64,000 nt of DNA from Limanda limanda (lineage: Eukaryota; Chordata; Actinopteri; Pleuronectiformes; Pleuronectidae). The notes below the pieces were generated by a model. The model made no database searches, was not told the origin of the DNA, and was given only the letters and a program-made list of their open reading frames with translations. Location of the stretch: assembly GCF_963576545.1 (NCBI RefSeq), contig NC_083658.1:11524428-11588427 (forward strand). The letters are read 5' to 3'. The position numbers were made by a program, and so were the translations under genes. Within the stretch, counting starts at the first letter, position 1; each line of letters starts with the position of its first letter. This document shows positions 1 to 10,918 of this stretch, in pieces.

Positions 1-245
1 TTCTCAGACTTTTATAGCCAATAACACATTCATATTACAAATGAAGGTTTGAGTGTCAACACGCTGTGTATCCAGAATGTACACGCGTGTGAAGTTTGTG
101 TAGATTACTGTGGGTAAGTGGTAGCATGTTAACAAGTTATTTGAACCATTCATACTTTACGTATGTAGTGCTTTATAAACAAACACTATAACACAAAGTA
201 CTTTCCATGCTTGCTGCGGTAAAAACAAAACCCCTACCCTTCACT
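1..245. repeat. Inverted copy of the H1 upstream spacer
   Basis: Positions 1 to about 245 read as the reverse complement of about 7165-7410, the spacer upstream of the left H1. Shared landmarks include the CCAATAACACATTCA and TATCCAGAATGTACAC stretches. A third, direct copy lies around 61000-62400, split by a LINE. The 3' flank of H2B is thus an inverted copy of histone spacer. Identity looks moderate to high with small indels, and the outer end runs off the window. Confidence 0.75.
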
Positions 246-564
246 AACGCCCGTCACTTTACAATTATAACCACCAGGGGGGGGAAAAACTCCTCATCCT
301 CGTTAGTGACACAGATCACTGATTTGTGAAAGTAGATTATACATCCTACAGTACAAAACTGCTGTTGCATTTAAAAATATCTATTCTCAGATGTAGAAGC
401 TATGCAAGATGTTTTAGATTTATTCAAGATGGCTCTTCTTCAATTTAATTAACCACAGTAATATCATTAGTTAAAAGTGGCCGTCTAAATATTATCTATG
501 ATATGGTCATAATATGGTCATGTCATTAGAGTCAGGACAGTTTGCCTCCATAGAGAAAGTGTGT
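246..564. other. H2B downstream spacer
   Basis: AT-rich spacer with a short G run. I see no coding potential, RNA gene or transposon end here. Confidence 0.5.
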
Positions 565-580
565 GGCTCTTAAAAGAGCC
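565..580 (-). terminator. Histone 3' stem-loop of H2B
   Basis: Read on the minus strand this is GGCTCTTTTAAGAGCC, a perfect 6-bp stem with a 4-nt loop, beginning 27 nt after the H2B stop. In replication-dependent histone mRNAs this hairpin binds SLBP and directs 3' processing in place of a poly(A) tail. The same 16-mer follows the left H4, left H1 and H2A genes in this window. Confidence 0.95.
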
Positions 581-607
581 TTTGGTTTGATGTCTCCACA
601 GAGGCGT

Positions 608-1000
<393 letters not shown>

Positions 1001-1081
1001 TCAAATGAGTACGGACTCTGGTGGCCAGGCTGTACTTGAACACATCACATGTAAACCAACATGTGCCGTTCCCCCTCTGTC

Positions 1082-1086
1082 ATTGG
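1082..1086 (-). promoter_or_regulatory. CCAAT box upstream of H2B
   Basis: ATTGG on the plus strand reads CCAAT in the direction of H2B, about 100 nt before its start codon. CCAAT boxes bound by NF-Y are typical of H2A/H2B promoters. I see no clear TATA box between it and the gene. Confidence 0.5.
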
Positions 1087-1458
1087 CTGAATTTGGAGCG
1101 CCAGTGTAACAGCACGTGGGAGTGTCTCCGTGTTCGTGAATCCATTATTCTGCTGCTGACAGATGTTGAACTGTAGAGCTCAACTGTAACATTTGGAAGG
1201 TTAAGAAATGCAAGATGTCTGAAACATATTATAATTTATGTTAGTATCCCATTTGTATCATTTAAAACAATCTGAACCAAAGCCAACTGATACACAGCTC
1301 TAAATGATAAGGGAACCCTTAATGGTCCCAGTAAAACACCAGGTCAGTTCAACTTCAGGTTTATCAATCTGTCCATTTAAGAAGCACAAGTGATTGTGAG
1401 TACATTTTAACCTATTTTGGTGCAAATGAAAGTGACAGGCACTGTAAACCCAGACAGA

Positions 1459-1613
<155 letters not shown>

Positions 1614-1724
1614 GGCCCCACTCACTCGTTCAGAGCAACACGGTGATATGTAAGGAGCGTTACCATGAACAATCTGGTAAGCAGCTACAGAGCTCATATT
1701 CAAAACTCAGAACAGAGAAGAAGC

Positions 1725-2290
1725 TGTAATAAAACAGGTGAAGCTGAGCTACTGTCAAACAAAGCTTCTGACGATCATATAGGAGAGTTCAACTGGTAGT
1801 GGACGTTGTTCCGGTTCACATGATTTGGAGAGCAGCGCCATCTGTTGGCTTCCTGATGTTACTTAAGTATATATACACAAACATGTATATGATGTGAAAC
1901 TGCAATTGTCATTTATATGAGCAGTTCACCCGCAACTTCAGTACTCTACTCGTTCTTATGCAAGTGTGTGTATATGTTTAAGTGTATTTATATAAATAAA
2001 ATTGTAAATATAAAGTGTTTTTAAGTGTCACTTATATATTTAGCAGTTAAAGACCAGAGGAAAAACGATGAATGAATATTATAACTAATGTGATTGTACA
2101 AAACTGATTTAAACTTAAAAATACTCTTTAAAGAAGTATGGTTTATGAAGTACAGTAGAAATCGCTGCATATCATGTCTTCATAGCCAAAAGCTGTACTA
2201 TATATTTTTTTTGTTTTGATGTGAGATAACTTCGAAATATTATTAACAATTAGAAATACTCAGAGTGCTGAGCAGAGGATGTGAGCTCTC
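1725..2290. repeat. Histone spacer present in direct and inverted copies
   Basis: This AT-rich spacer downstream of left H4 matches about 50790-51127 continued at 55711-56018, with the Ty3 element inserted in the right copy. Its left part (about 1725-1880, containing GTTCCGGTTCACA) recurs inverted at about 9120-9280, downstream of left H1. It has no coding potential. Confidence 0.8.
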
Positions 2291-2305
2291 ATTGACTTGG
2301 TGTGT

Positions 2306-2321
2306 GGCTCTTAAAAGAGCC
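2306..2321 (-). terminator. Histone 3' stem-loop of left H4
   Basis: Perfect GGCTCTTTTAAGAGCC on the minus strand, about 30 nt after the H4 stop. It is intact, unlike the counterpart at 58862-58877. Confidence 0.95.
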
Positions 2322-2351
2322 GTTGTGTTGTTGAGCTGTTGGAAAGTGAGT

Positions 2352-2672
<321 letters not shown>

Positions 2673-2818
2673 TTAGATGAGATCTAGTCAATGAGTTTCT
2701 CCACGGGAACCACAGCTATTGATAGCTTGACTGAGGACCTGATAGAAGACCGAGGCCGCCGTCTTCCTCCTCTGTGGATCCTCATGGCAGCTGATAATTA
2801 AGTCTATTGTGCTCTATT

Positions 2819-2856
2819 GTCCTACATCCAAACCTCCACAGGTTTGGATGTAGGAC
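2819..2856. repeat. Perfect 17-bp hairpin in the H4 upstream region
   Basis: Left arm 2819-2835 and right arm 2840-2856 are exact reverse complements separated by CCAC. The paralogous site near 59365-59395 has the right arm but an unrelated left side, so the palindrome arose in this copy after duplication. Confidence 0.95.
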
Positions 2857-3341
2857 GGCAGATATTAAAGTCTGACACTTTACCACTTGTGTGTATTAGG
2901 AGTAGGACTGTAGCACGTTTTCATCAAGAAGGAGTAGTGCCTGTGAAAAACGATTGGTTAAAAATTAGAGTAACATTAGGACTGTTTGGGAAATACTTGG
3001 ACAAAGTATGAATATTGAGCAACCTTGAGTGAAAAACAGTGGTCACACAAAGAGTCAGTTCACGATTTATCCCTTAGCTCTCCTGTTATCCTCAAATTAA
3101 AAAGTATCCTTTGAGTCATTTTGACCCCAGCAATTAAAACACTCCATAACATTATTATAATACAAATTGTTACTTAAGTATCTGTTTCCAGTATGGTTTG
3201 TTTCATTGTTGACTACTCAAATTGCTTTTTATCTAAAACACCAAAAGTAAATGTTATATTCAAAAGTGTTAGTGCCGTATAAGCACTTGATGCTTGTCTG
3301 GAACGGTTTTGGATAGTTTTATGAACATGCCCATTTATTAT

Positions 3342-3385
3342 TAGTCCACGGTGACAGTGTGACTAGTCCACGGTGACAGTGTGAC
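3342..3385. repeat. 22-bp tandem duplication
   Basis: The unit beginning TAGTCCACGGTGACAG occurs twice (3342-3363 and 3364-3385). The right paralogue near 59535-59556 has a single, nearly identical unit, so this is a copy-specific duplication. Confidence 0.95.
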
Positions 3386-3483
3386 TATGTTCATCTTTCA
3401 TTTGGTATCATTGGATACTGACCAGTTTTAAAAGCACCTCATGTATGCTTGACAGTGTTGTTGATTACAAACTGTCATTCTGC

Positions 3484-6400
3484 CAATCATATTTGCTGTA
3501 GTTTATCGTGCTCCTGGGGCTTATACTGAATTTCTAACAGAATTCCCTGAGTTTTTATCAAACCTAGTCCTAAAGACAGATAAAATTATTATTGTTGGTG
3601 ACTTTAATATTCATGTTGACAATAATAAAGATAGCCTGAGCGTAGCATTTATTTCAATACTAGACTCAATTGGTTTTAGTCAGTGTGTGCATCAACCTAC
3701 TCATTGTTGTAACCATACACTTGACCTTGTGTTATCATACGGTGTCAAAATTGAACATTTAACAGTACTTCCGCGCAATCCAGTACTATCAGACCATAAT
3801 TTAATAACCTTCGATTTTTCACTATCTGAATATATGCCACTAATAAAAAACTCATTTTCTAGATGTCTACCTGATAGTGCTGTAGCTAAATTTAAGGAAA
3901 TAATTCCGATTACATTTAAACCCGTATTATCCGTCGACATAAACAACAAATTCTTTAAAAACCCGAGCTCTATTGAGATTGACCACCTCGTAGAAAGCTC
4001 TGCAGACTCATTACGATTAACATTAGACTCAATAGCGCCTCTAAAAAAGAAATGTGTAAAACATAGTAAATTAGCTCCGTGGTATAATTCCAAGACACAT
4101 GAGTTGAAACAAATATCAAGAAAATTAGAAAGGAAGTGGCGCTCCAGCAACAGTGTTGAAAATCTCCTAGACTGGAAGAGTAGTGTTACAGAATATAAAA
4201 AGGCTCTCCACAAAGCAAGAGCTGCCTATTACTCAAAACTAATAGAAGAGAATAAAAACAACCCCAGGTTTCTCTTCAGCACTGTAGCCAGGCTGACAGA
4301 GAGTCACACCTCCACCGAACCCAGTATTCCTCGATCCCTAAATTGCAATATCTTTATGACCTTTTTTAATGATAAAATTCTAACTATTAGAAATAAAATC
4401 AATCATCTCCTGCCCTCAATTGGCACTAATACCCTCCCAACAATAGAGATCTCAGAAACGGCTGAGAATCCTTCCCATTATTTAGACAGCTTCTCTCTGA
4501 TCACCCGTGATCAGTTTACCAAAATAGTCTCAGGTTCTAAACCAACAACCTGTATTTTAGATCCGATTCCAACTAAATTACTTAAAGAAATTCTGCCCCT
4601 AATAGATAATTCGTTACTTAACACAATCAATCTGTCATTATCATCAGGTTATGTACCACAGTCTTTTAAAATAGCTGTAATCAAACCCCTACTCAAAAAA
4701 CCCACCCTAGACCCAGAGGTTTTAGCAAATTACAGGCCAATATCTAATCTCCCCTTCCTATCTAAAATCTTAGAAAAAGTTGTAGCCAATCAGCTGTGTG
4801 AGTTTCTCCAGGAAAATAATATATATGAAGACTTTCAGTCTGGGTTTAGAACCAATCATAGCACAGAGACAGCCCTGGCAAAAGTCACTAATGACCTTCT
4901 AATAGCTTCAGATCAGGGACTTGTGTCTGTCCTCGTTCTGTTAGATCTCAGTGCAGCATTCGACACAATTGACCATCAAATTTTATTAGAGAGACTAAAA
5001 CAGTTAATTAACATTAAAGGAACGGCCTTAAACTGGTTTAAATCTTATTTTGCTGATCGCTCCCAATTCGTTCAAATCAATGATGAGTCATCGGTGCGCA
5101 CCAAAGTTAACCATGGTGTCCCACAGGGGTCTGTGCTCGGCCCAATTTTATTCTCATTATATATGCTTCCACTAGGAAACATTATCAGGACACACTCGGT
5201 AAATTTTCACTGTTATGCGGATGACACCCAGTTATATTTGTCAATAAAACCTGATCAAAGTAATCAATTAACTAAACTTCGAGCATGTCTCAAGGACATA
5301 AAAACCTGGATGACCCGCAATTTTCTCTTATTAAACTCAGATAAAACAGAGGTTATAATACTCGGCCCTAAACACCTTAGAGATACATTATCTAATGATA
5401 TAGCTGCGCTAGATGACATTGCCCTTGCTTCCAATGACACAGTCAGGAACTTGGGAGTGATCTTCGATCCTGATTTGTCCTTTAATAGTCACTTAAAAGT
5501 AATTTCTAGGACCGCGTTTTTCCACTTGCGTAATATCTCAAAAATCAGACATGTCCTTTCGCAAAAAGATGCAGAAAAACTAGTCCACGCCTTTGTTACA
5601 TCGAGACTGGACTATTGTATTTCATTATTATCAGGCTCCAGCAGCAAGTCGTTAAAGACTCTGCAGCTGGTCCAAAATGCCGCAGCACGTGTCCTGACGA
5701 GAACTAAGAAAAGAGAGCACATTTCTCCAGTATTAGCATCGCTACACTGGCTTCCTGTTAAATCTAGAATAGAATTTAAAATTCTCCTCCTCACCTTCAA
5801 GGCCCTTAATGATATGGCACCTCTTTACCTTAAAGAGATGTTAGTTCCATATCAACCTACTAGAGCACTCCGATCCCAGAACTCAGGTTTACTTGTTGTC
5901 CCTAAAGTCTCTAAAAGTAGAGTAGGAGCCAGAGCTTTTAGCCATCAAGCCCCACTGCTGTGGAATAATCTCTCACTTTCAGTTAGGGAGGCAGACACGC
6001 TCTGTTCGTTTAAAAGTAGACTCAAAACCTTCCTTTTTTATAAAGCTTATAGTTAGAGCTAATTTGTGCGATGTTCCAAATTTGATTAAATGGCAAAAAC
6101 CCCTGATGATGCTAAGACGCACAGGGAATTTATGACACAAGACACACGGAGCTTCTCTTTCCTGCTTCTCCTTCCTTTTCTCCATATTTATCACATCAAG
6201 ATAATTCTTATCTGATCAGTACATGTTACTAACTTGACCCCTTTTCCCGGAGTTTCTGTGCCTTAGCGCCCGCGGATGCAGGGCCACAGCTGTGGCCGCA
6301 CCATGGATTATGATTGTGGATCGCGTGTCGGAGGTCACAATATTGGATCCAGTTCGGTGGATTCTGTATCGTGCCAGCTGATCGTCGTTGTAATGGAGGA

Positions 6401-6866
6401 TCCTTTGTCGCGTTGGCATCGGATGATGAGGGACCACGACCGAGGCGGCAGCTGATAATGGATTCTAACTGGCGGCGGTGGACAATGACTGTGGATTATA
6501 GTGGATCCCATCCTGATGCTGGATCGTGGTCTTGCTGGCTGCTGGCCAGAGACTGTGATTGCAGCGGGACTGCCTGACACATAGTATTGAAAAATGTTTA
6601 GCCTAATGGATGCTGCTAAAAATCCTGATGATGTTTTCTTACACCTGACATCTATTGCACTTCTGTCCGTCCTGGGAGAGGGATCCCTCACATGTGGCTC
6701 TCTCTGAGGTTTCTACATATTTTTACCTGTGAAAAGGGTTTTTAGTAGTTTTTCCTTACTCTTGTTGAGGGTTAAGGACAGAGGATGTCACACAATGTTA
6801 AAGCCCCATGAGACGAATTGTTATTTGTGAATGTGGGCTATACAAATAAAACTTGATTGATTGATT
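3484..6866 (+). mobile_element. L2-type LINE, 5'-truncated
   Basis: A non-LTR retrotransposon inserted between left H4 and the H2A relic. The borders come from the uninterrupted paralogue at about 60660-60690. The 3' end is a short tandem tail of TTGA/GATT units after AATAAA, as in fish L2 elements. The 5' end is truncated inside the endonuclease domain, as is usual after incomplete reverse transcription. The 3' UTR runs from 6057 to the tail. I see no clear target-site duplication. Because the right copy lacks it, insertion followed the block duplication. Confidence 0.88.
3486..6056 (+). CDS. L2-like LINE ORF2, endonuclease (partial) and reverse transcriptase
   Basis: The frame is open from 3486, before the first ATG at 3687, so the true N-terminus is missing. 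Visible parts are the C-terminal part of the APE-type endonuclease (GDFNIHVD near 3600 and LSDHNLITFD near 3785) and the reverse transcriptase palm. The palm includes the HSTETALAKV block, the LDLSAAFDTIDH block and the catalytic YADD at 5214-5225, about residue 510 from 3687. The C-terminus has the usual AARVLTRT and HWLPV motifs. There is no internal stop across about 2.57 kb, which suggests a fairly young copy. It cannot be autonomous because the endonuclease N-terminus and any ORF1 are absent. Confidence 0.88.
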   Translation: MIFAVVYRAPGAYTEFLTEFPEFLSNLVLKTDKIIIVGDFNIHVDNNKDSLSVAFISILDSIGFSQCVHQPTHCCNHTLDLVLSYGVKIEHLTVLPRNPVLSDHNLITFDFSLSEYMPLIKNSFSRCLPDSAVAKFKEIIPITFKPVLSVDINNKFFKNPSSIEIDHLVESSADSLRLTLDSIAPLKKKCVKHSKLAPWYNSKTHELKQISRKLERKWRSSNSVENLLDWKSSVTEYKKALHKARAAYYSKLIEENKNNPRFLFSTVARLTESHTSTEPSIPRSLNCNIFMTFFNDKILTIRNKINHLLPSIGTNTLPTIEISETAENPSHYLDSFSLITRDQFTKIVSGSKPTTCILDPIPTKLLKEILPLIDNSLLNTINLSLSSGYVPQSFKIAVIKPLLKKPTLDPEVLANYRPISNLPFLSKILEKVVANQLCEFLQENNIYEDFQSGFRTNHSTETALAKVTNDLLIASDQGLVSVLVLLDLSAAFDTIDHQILLERLKQLINIKGTALNWFKSYFADRSQFVQINDESSVRTKVNHGVPQGSVLGPILFSLYMLPLGNIIRTHSVNFHCYADDTQLYLSIKPDQSNQLTKLRACLKDIKTWMTRNFLLLNSDKTEVIILGPKHLRDTLSNDIAALDDIALASNDTVRNLGVIFDPDLSFNSHLKVISRTAFFHLRNISKIRHVLSQKDAEKLVHAFVTSRLDYCISLLSGSSSKSLKTLQLVQNAAARVLTRTKKREHISPVLASLHWLPVKSRIEFKILLLTFKALNDMAPLYLKEMLVPYQPTRALRSQNSGLLVVPKVSKSRVGARAFSHQAPLLWNNLSLSVREADTLCSFKSRLKTFLFYKAYS

Positions 6867-6954
6867 GATTATATTTTACTACATTCATCTGGTTTCATTT
6901 GCATATATGGACCTCGGATAAAATGGTCATGGTTTTGTGGTGGTATCCTTAGAG

Positions 6955-7050
6955 TCGTATTTTCATCCCCACCCACCTGAAGCTGCCCGTCAACAATGAC
7001 GAGGAGTTCAACAAACTTCTGGGCAGAGTGACCATCTGTCAACTTTGTCT
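6955..7050 (+). pseudogene. Histone H2A relic (left copy)
   Basis: About 95 bp match the middle of H2A. The stretch around AACAATGACGAGGAGTTC corresponds to the [10 protein letters not shown] region, followed by GTGACCATC. The reading frame is broken and nothing of the rest of H2A is recognisable. The same relic, slightly better preserved, lies at 60765-60857, so it was already a fragment before the block duplicated. Confidence 0.75.
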
Positions 7051-8200
7051 TTCCTTTCCTACCTTTGATTCATGACTTAAAATCTATGGTTAAAATCTAT
7101 AAGATCGACAACAACACTGTTGTTGTGGTTTTGCTATGAGCTTGGATGGGGGTGATTGAAGGGGTGTGGGGTGTTTTTTTTTTATCATTGTGAGAATTGA
7201 AAGTACTCTGTGTTATAGTGCTTGTATAAAAAGTAATACATAAATCAAGTATGTTTGAATCGTTACAATTACATGTTTACATGCTACAATTTACACAAAC
7301 ACTTTCACATACTGCACACGTGTGTACATTCTGGATACACATAGTGTTTGTTGACACTAAGGCCTTCATTTGTTATTTGAATGTGTTATTGGCCATAAAA
7401 ATATGAGAAGACTTGATCTATTGATCAATAGGCAACATATTGACAGGTTAACAGATATTTCTCACACATGGGTCAAATAGTTTTTCAGAAACGTTTGCCA
7501 TGATTTAATGACTATTTTACACAGATAATGATTACCATAATCTACAGAAACCTGTGTCCCAGTGTTAACATGGTGAGCAATAGTTGGTATTTACTAAATA
7601 GAGAATTTGCTAAATCCAGTAAAGCTTAAACATTTTCTGGAAAATAAATGATTGAACCTGTTGACTTTTTGTATAAAATGAGAGAAATGTGCCACAATCT
7701 TAAATTAATCATCGCTTGAAGTGAATATTTGTTTAAATTGACAAATTCAACATGGATATGAACTGTAGCGGCAATGACTCTCCAGCAACCTCAGCATGAA
7801 ACGTCGAGGCGATGATAGGAAGTCTGGCTCAACTTCGCCAGGAGCCTCGGCCATCAGCGGTGTGTTTGCTGCCTCCACAATTACTTGACTTTATTACAAA
7901 GGGATCATCAGCAGGTGCTTGTTTGTACTCGGTCTCTCTGAACAAACATGTGGAGCAGCAGGGAAACAGGTTTTGGTGGAGCTGTGGTGCTTTTGAACTC
8001 ATTTTAGGAGAGAAACTAGTGGGAAAAGCCGCTGAGCAGCGCTGCTCACCGCGGTGAACGGGTCGTGTTTGGAGACTCCACCGACAAAATGCAGAGAGCA
8101 TCAGAGCTCTTCATGAGTTCAATTTGAAGACAAATAAGTCCGCTACCTGCTGCCTCACTGTCAGCCTCCAGCATCGCTTACCCACTGACTTTTCACTCGT
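7051..8200. other. H1 upstream spacer (left copy)
   Basis: Non-coding spacer closely matching about 60858-61101 plus 62315-63205 in the right block. The proximal H1 promoter and first coding part present in the right copy (63206-63523) are deleted here, so the spacer runs directly into the truncated H1. Two short frames (plus and minus strand, 7812-8101) are open in both copies but match no protein I recognise. Confidence 0.7.
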
Positions 8201-8664
8201 TATTGTCAGTGTCCGCCCTCAAGAAGGCTCTGGCTGCCGGAGGTTACGATGTGGAGAAGAACAATTCCCGCGTCAACACCACCATCAAGAAGCTGGTGGT
8301 CAGCGGGACCCTGGTCCAGACCAAGGGAACCGGGGCCACAGGCTCGTTCAAGATGAGCAAGAAGGTGGAGACCAAGGTCCATAAGCCGGTGAAGAAGGCC
8401 ACTCCCAAAGCGAAGAAGCCCGCCGCCAAGAAACCTGCAGTGGCTAAAAAGCCCAAGGCAGCGGCAGCAAAGAAGCCAGCAGCCGCCAAAAAGTCCCCGA
8501 AGAAGGTGACGAAACCAGCAGCGGCCAAGAAGGTGGCCAAGAGCCCTAAGAAGGTGGCGAAGAGCCCCAAGAAGGTGGTGAAAAAGGCGCCTGCTGCCAA
8601 GAAAGCCCCCGCGAAGAAGGTCGCCAAACCCAAAGCGAAGAAGACCGCAGCCAAGAAGAAGTGA
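8201..8664 (+). pseudogene. Linker histone H1, 5'-truncated (left copy)
   Basis: H1 binds linker DNA at the nucleosome dyad. Here only the second half of the winged-helix globular domain remains ([18 protein letters not shown] to GSFKMSKK), followed by a Lys/Ala/Pro-rich tail with SPKK repeats ending TAAKKK. The frame opens without an in-frame ATG; the nearest candidate start is TTG at 8203. Compared with the copy at 63383-64000, about 315 bp are missing: the proximal promoter, the start codon and about the first 45 codons. The 3' stem-loop is intact. I call it a pseudogene, since without its promoter, start codon and first helix it is unlikely to work as H1. Confidence 0.9.
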
Positions 8665-8701
8665 GCTGTCCTCACAGTGAAACAGGTCTATCCTGGTAAA
8701 A

Positions 8702-8717
8702 GGCTCTTTTAAGAGCC
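8702..8717 (+). terminator. Histone 3' stem-loop of left H1
   Basis: Perfect GGCTCTTTTAAGAGCC starting 38 nt after the H1 stop. A purine-rich AAAGAGC at 8734-8740 resembles the histone downstream element that pairs with U7 snRNA. The processing signal survives although the gene has lost its start. Confidence 0.92.
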
Positions 8718-8769
8718 ACACACGTCTATCCACAAAGAGCAGACTCCTCATCATCCATCACCACTGTCA

Positions 8770-9119
8770 ATAAATATGTAGAGACAGAGTTCTGAGGTAA
8801 AGGGAGATAAGTTGGATAGAATCATATGAAATGTCTCTTACGATGTCAAGATTTAAAAGTTAGTTAATATCAAAACATAAAATAATATAAAACATAGTTT
8901 AGACTGTGTGAAGGAGTAGCCGATTTCTATCGTCACAAACAGATCATGTAACATGATGTTCAGCCATATCCAATTTACTTCATGCACTTTCTAAAGAGTG
9001 TGCCTTTGTTGTTATATTTATCGTAGTTTCCACACGTCTTTCCTTGCTAAATATATAATAAATATAAAAGTGACAGCTGCTTAGAAAAATGACAATTCCC
9101 GCTTCACATCATACAACTT
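8770..9119. other. Spacer downstream of left H1
   Basis: AT-rich DNA. I see no gene or recognisable element. Confidence 0.5.
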
Positions 9120-10085
9120 CACTGTACTGTAGTATTATCAGGCAGCCAACAGAGGGAGCCGCTCACCAAATTATGTGAACCGGAACAACGTCCCCTACCA
9201 GATGAACTCTCCTCCATGTTCTGTCAGAAGCTTTGTTTTCCAGTAGCTCAGCTACTCCTGTTTTATTGCAGCTACGTGTTGAGTCATGAAGGACAGTCGT
9301 AGATATTAGTTGTGTACCTGATACACACCAGTGATGAATTTATTATACATTTAGTGTGTAAGCGTGTGTGTTCGGTGTGTGCGAGCGAGTTTATATGCAT
9401 TTAATGGTTGCGTGTGTGCTTGTCTCTAAAGACGGCAAAGTATTATGATCTGACCTGATACAATTTCCCTGTTGTCACTGTGTGGACCATATATATTTGC
9501 TTAAATGTACATTTGACCTCCTTGTCATTGGTCCAAGGGGAAGAGGGGGGGGCAGGGGAAAGTGTTTCAGATATCAAATCTGCTTTTTGTATGAATATTC
9601 ACAACGAATAAATAATAAATGATTGCTTCAAAATGTCTGACCTTTGTGTTCAGAGGTCCAATTATCAGCTTTCACCTCAGGATGTTCATCGGTTATAGGA
9701 ACTGGACCAAGGGTCATCTCATGACCAACAATACAACCTTAGCTCACCTGATGAGGCCAAAGCTATTTGAGTTGGTAATGGATCTGTATTTATATAGCGC
9801 TTTTTTAGTCTTGATGACCACTCAAAGCGCTTTACAGTACAGTTTCACATTCACCCATTCACACTCATATTCATACAGTGCATCTACTTGCAGCACTTTG
9901 TTATTCTATGGGGAGTAAACTTCAGTGCTCAAAATGTTTGTCCTGAAATCCAACACCATTCAGATGGTGACAGAGCTCCATGGACATTTAATGACAGCCT
10001 CATCAGTGTCACACCAGAAGAATCACAGGAGGAAAGTATACAATAATAACAATGATGGCTGAGTTACGTGTAGCAGCTCACGGCG
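9120..10085. repeat. Inverted copy of histone spacer (two anchors)
   Basis: About 9120-9280 is the reverse complement of about 1725-1880 and 50790-50990 (shared GTGAACCGGAACAACGTCC). About 9930-10080 is the reverse complement of about 50090-50255 (shared CATCAGTGTCACACCAGAAG). The order of the two anchors fits one inverted block of the DNA downstream of H2A. The H2A gene expected farther right on the minus strand is absent. Confidence 0.75.
9780..9915. repeat. Dispersed repeat with a TATATAGCGC motif
   Basis: TATATAGCGCTTTTTTAGTC followed by CAAAGCGCTTTACA and CATTCACCCATTCACAC resembles a very common dispersed fish repeat. I recognise the pattern but cannot assign its class. Confidence 0.45.
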
Positions 10086-10089
10086 CATG

Positions 10090-10910
10090 TTCACAAAGCA
10101 AACATGACACATTATGTGACGCTAAAGATCAGATCTGTGTTCCGCTCGGTGTAATTAACACACAGTGACCCACGGTCAGTATTTCTGCATCACTCACAGT
10201 ACATACCACTCCTGGAAAAAGGAGAAGTGGGGAGAATGATGGAGGAATGAGCCTAAGCGGCGTCTGCGGTATTGAATATGACACTATCCTTCTTGAATGG
10301 GATTATTCATTGAAAGCAATTCGTCTCACATCGTAAAGTATGTCAAACAGATACCAACCTCTACTTCTTTGAGAAAAGGGGATGCACGCTGGTTTCCGCA
10401 CAGGAAGGAGAACCCAAGGTACTCGCCGTCAAGATACCAATCTCAGCCCGAGCTACTGCAGTTTCACGGGACCGCTGATGAACTCATAACATTCCGGGTA
10501 AACCTGTTAATTAAGCCTCGTGTTCCTCTTCTTCACGCAGACAGCTACACAACTAAATGTTTGATAACGCGCTCTGCACTTGTAAAAGTTTCCCCCGGAA
10601 TCAATTGCAATTGTGTTTTTATCCACATTTCTGCTGAAATGAATCTCTGCTTTTCAGTCCCTGATGGAAAAAAAAAGAAAAGCGTGCAATTTAAATTGGG
10701 AGGAAAAAGTGTTACTGGTGCACGAGAGACGCTAGAGTTTGTACCACTGTTTCTTTGTGTATTTGGTCGGCGTCACGTTATCTAAAAGCATAAAAGTCGT
10801 CCTCGTAAAGGTTTCCACTAGATTTATCTCTTCTTTTTGGCTCTCCAGTCCTCTCCTCCGGCCCATCCTACTGGAACTGATAAGGACCAACGATAACTCG
10901 CCTCACAGTG
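10090..10910. other. Unannotated gap
   Basis: No gene, transposon end or RNA is recognised. The short open frames here have no protein features. Confidence 0.4.
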
Positions 10911-10918
10911 GTTTGTAC

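Noticed and set aside
7812..8101. Short frames on both strands open in both histone blocks (second pair at 62839-63105)
   Set aside because: Conservation is explained by recent duplication; no homology, codon signal or start context supports a gene.
8206..8754. Long minus-strand frames over H1
   Set aside because: Antisense of the Lys/Ala-rich H1 tail, which rarely yields stops.
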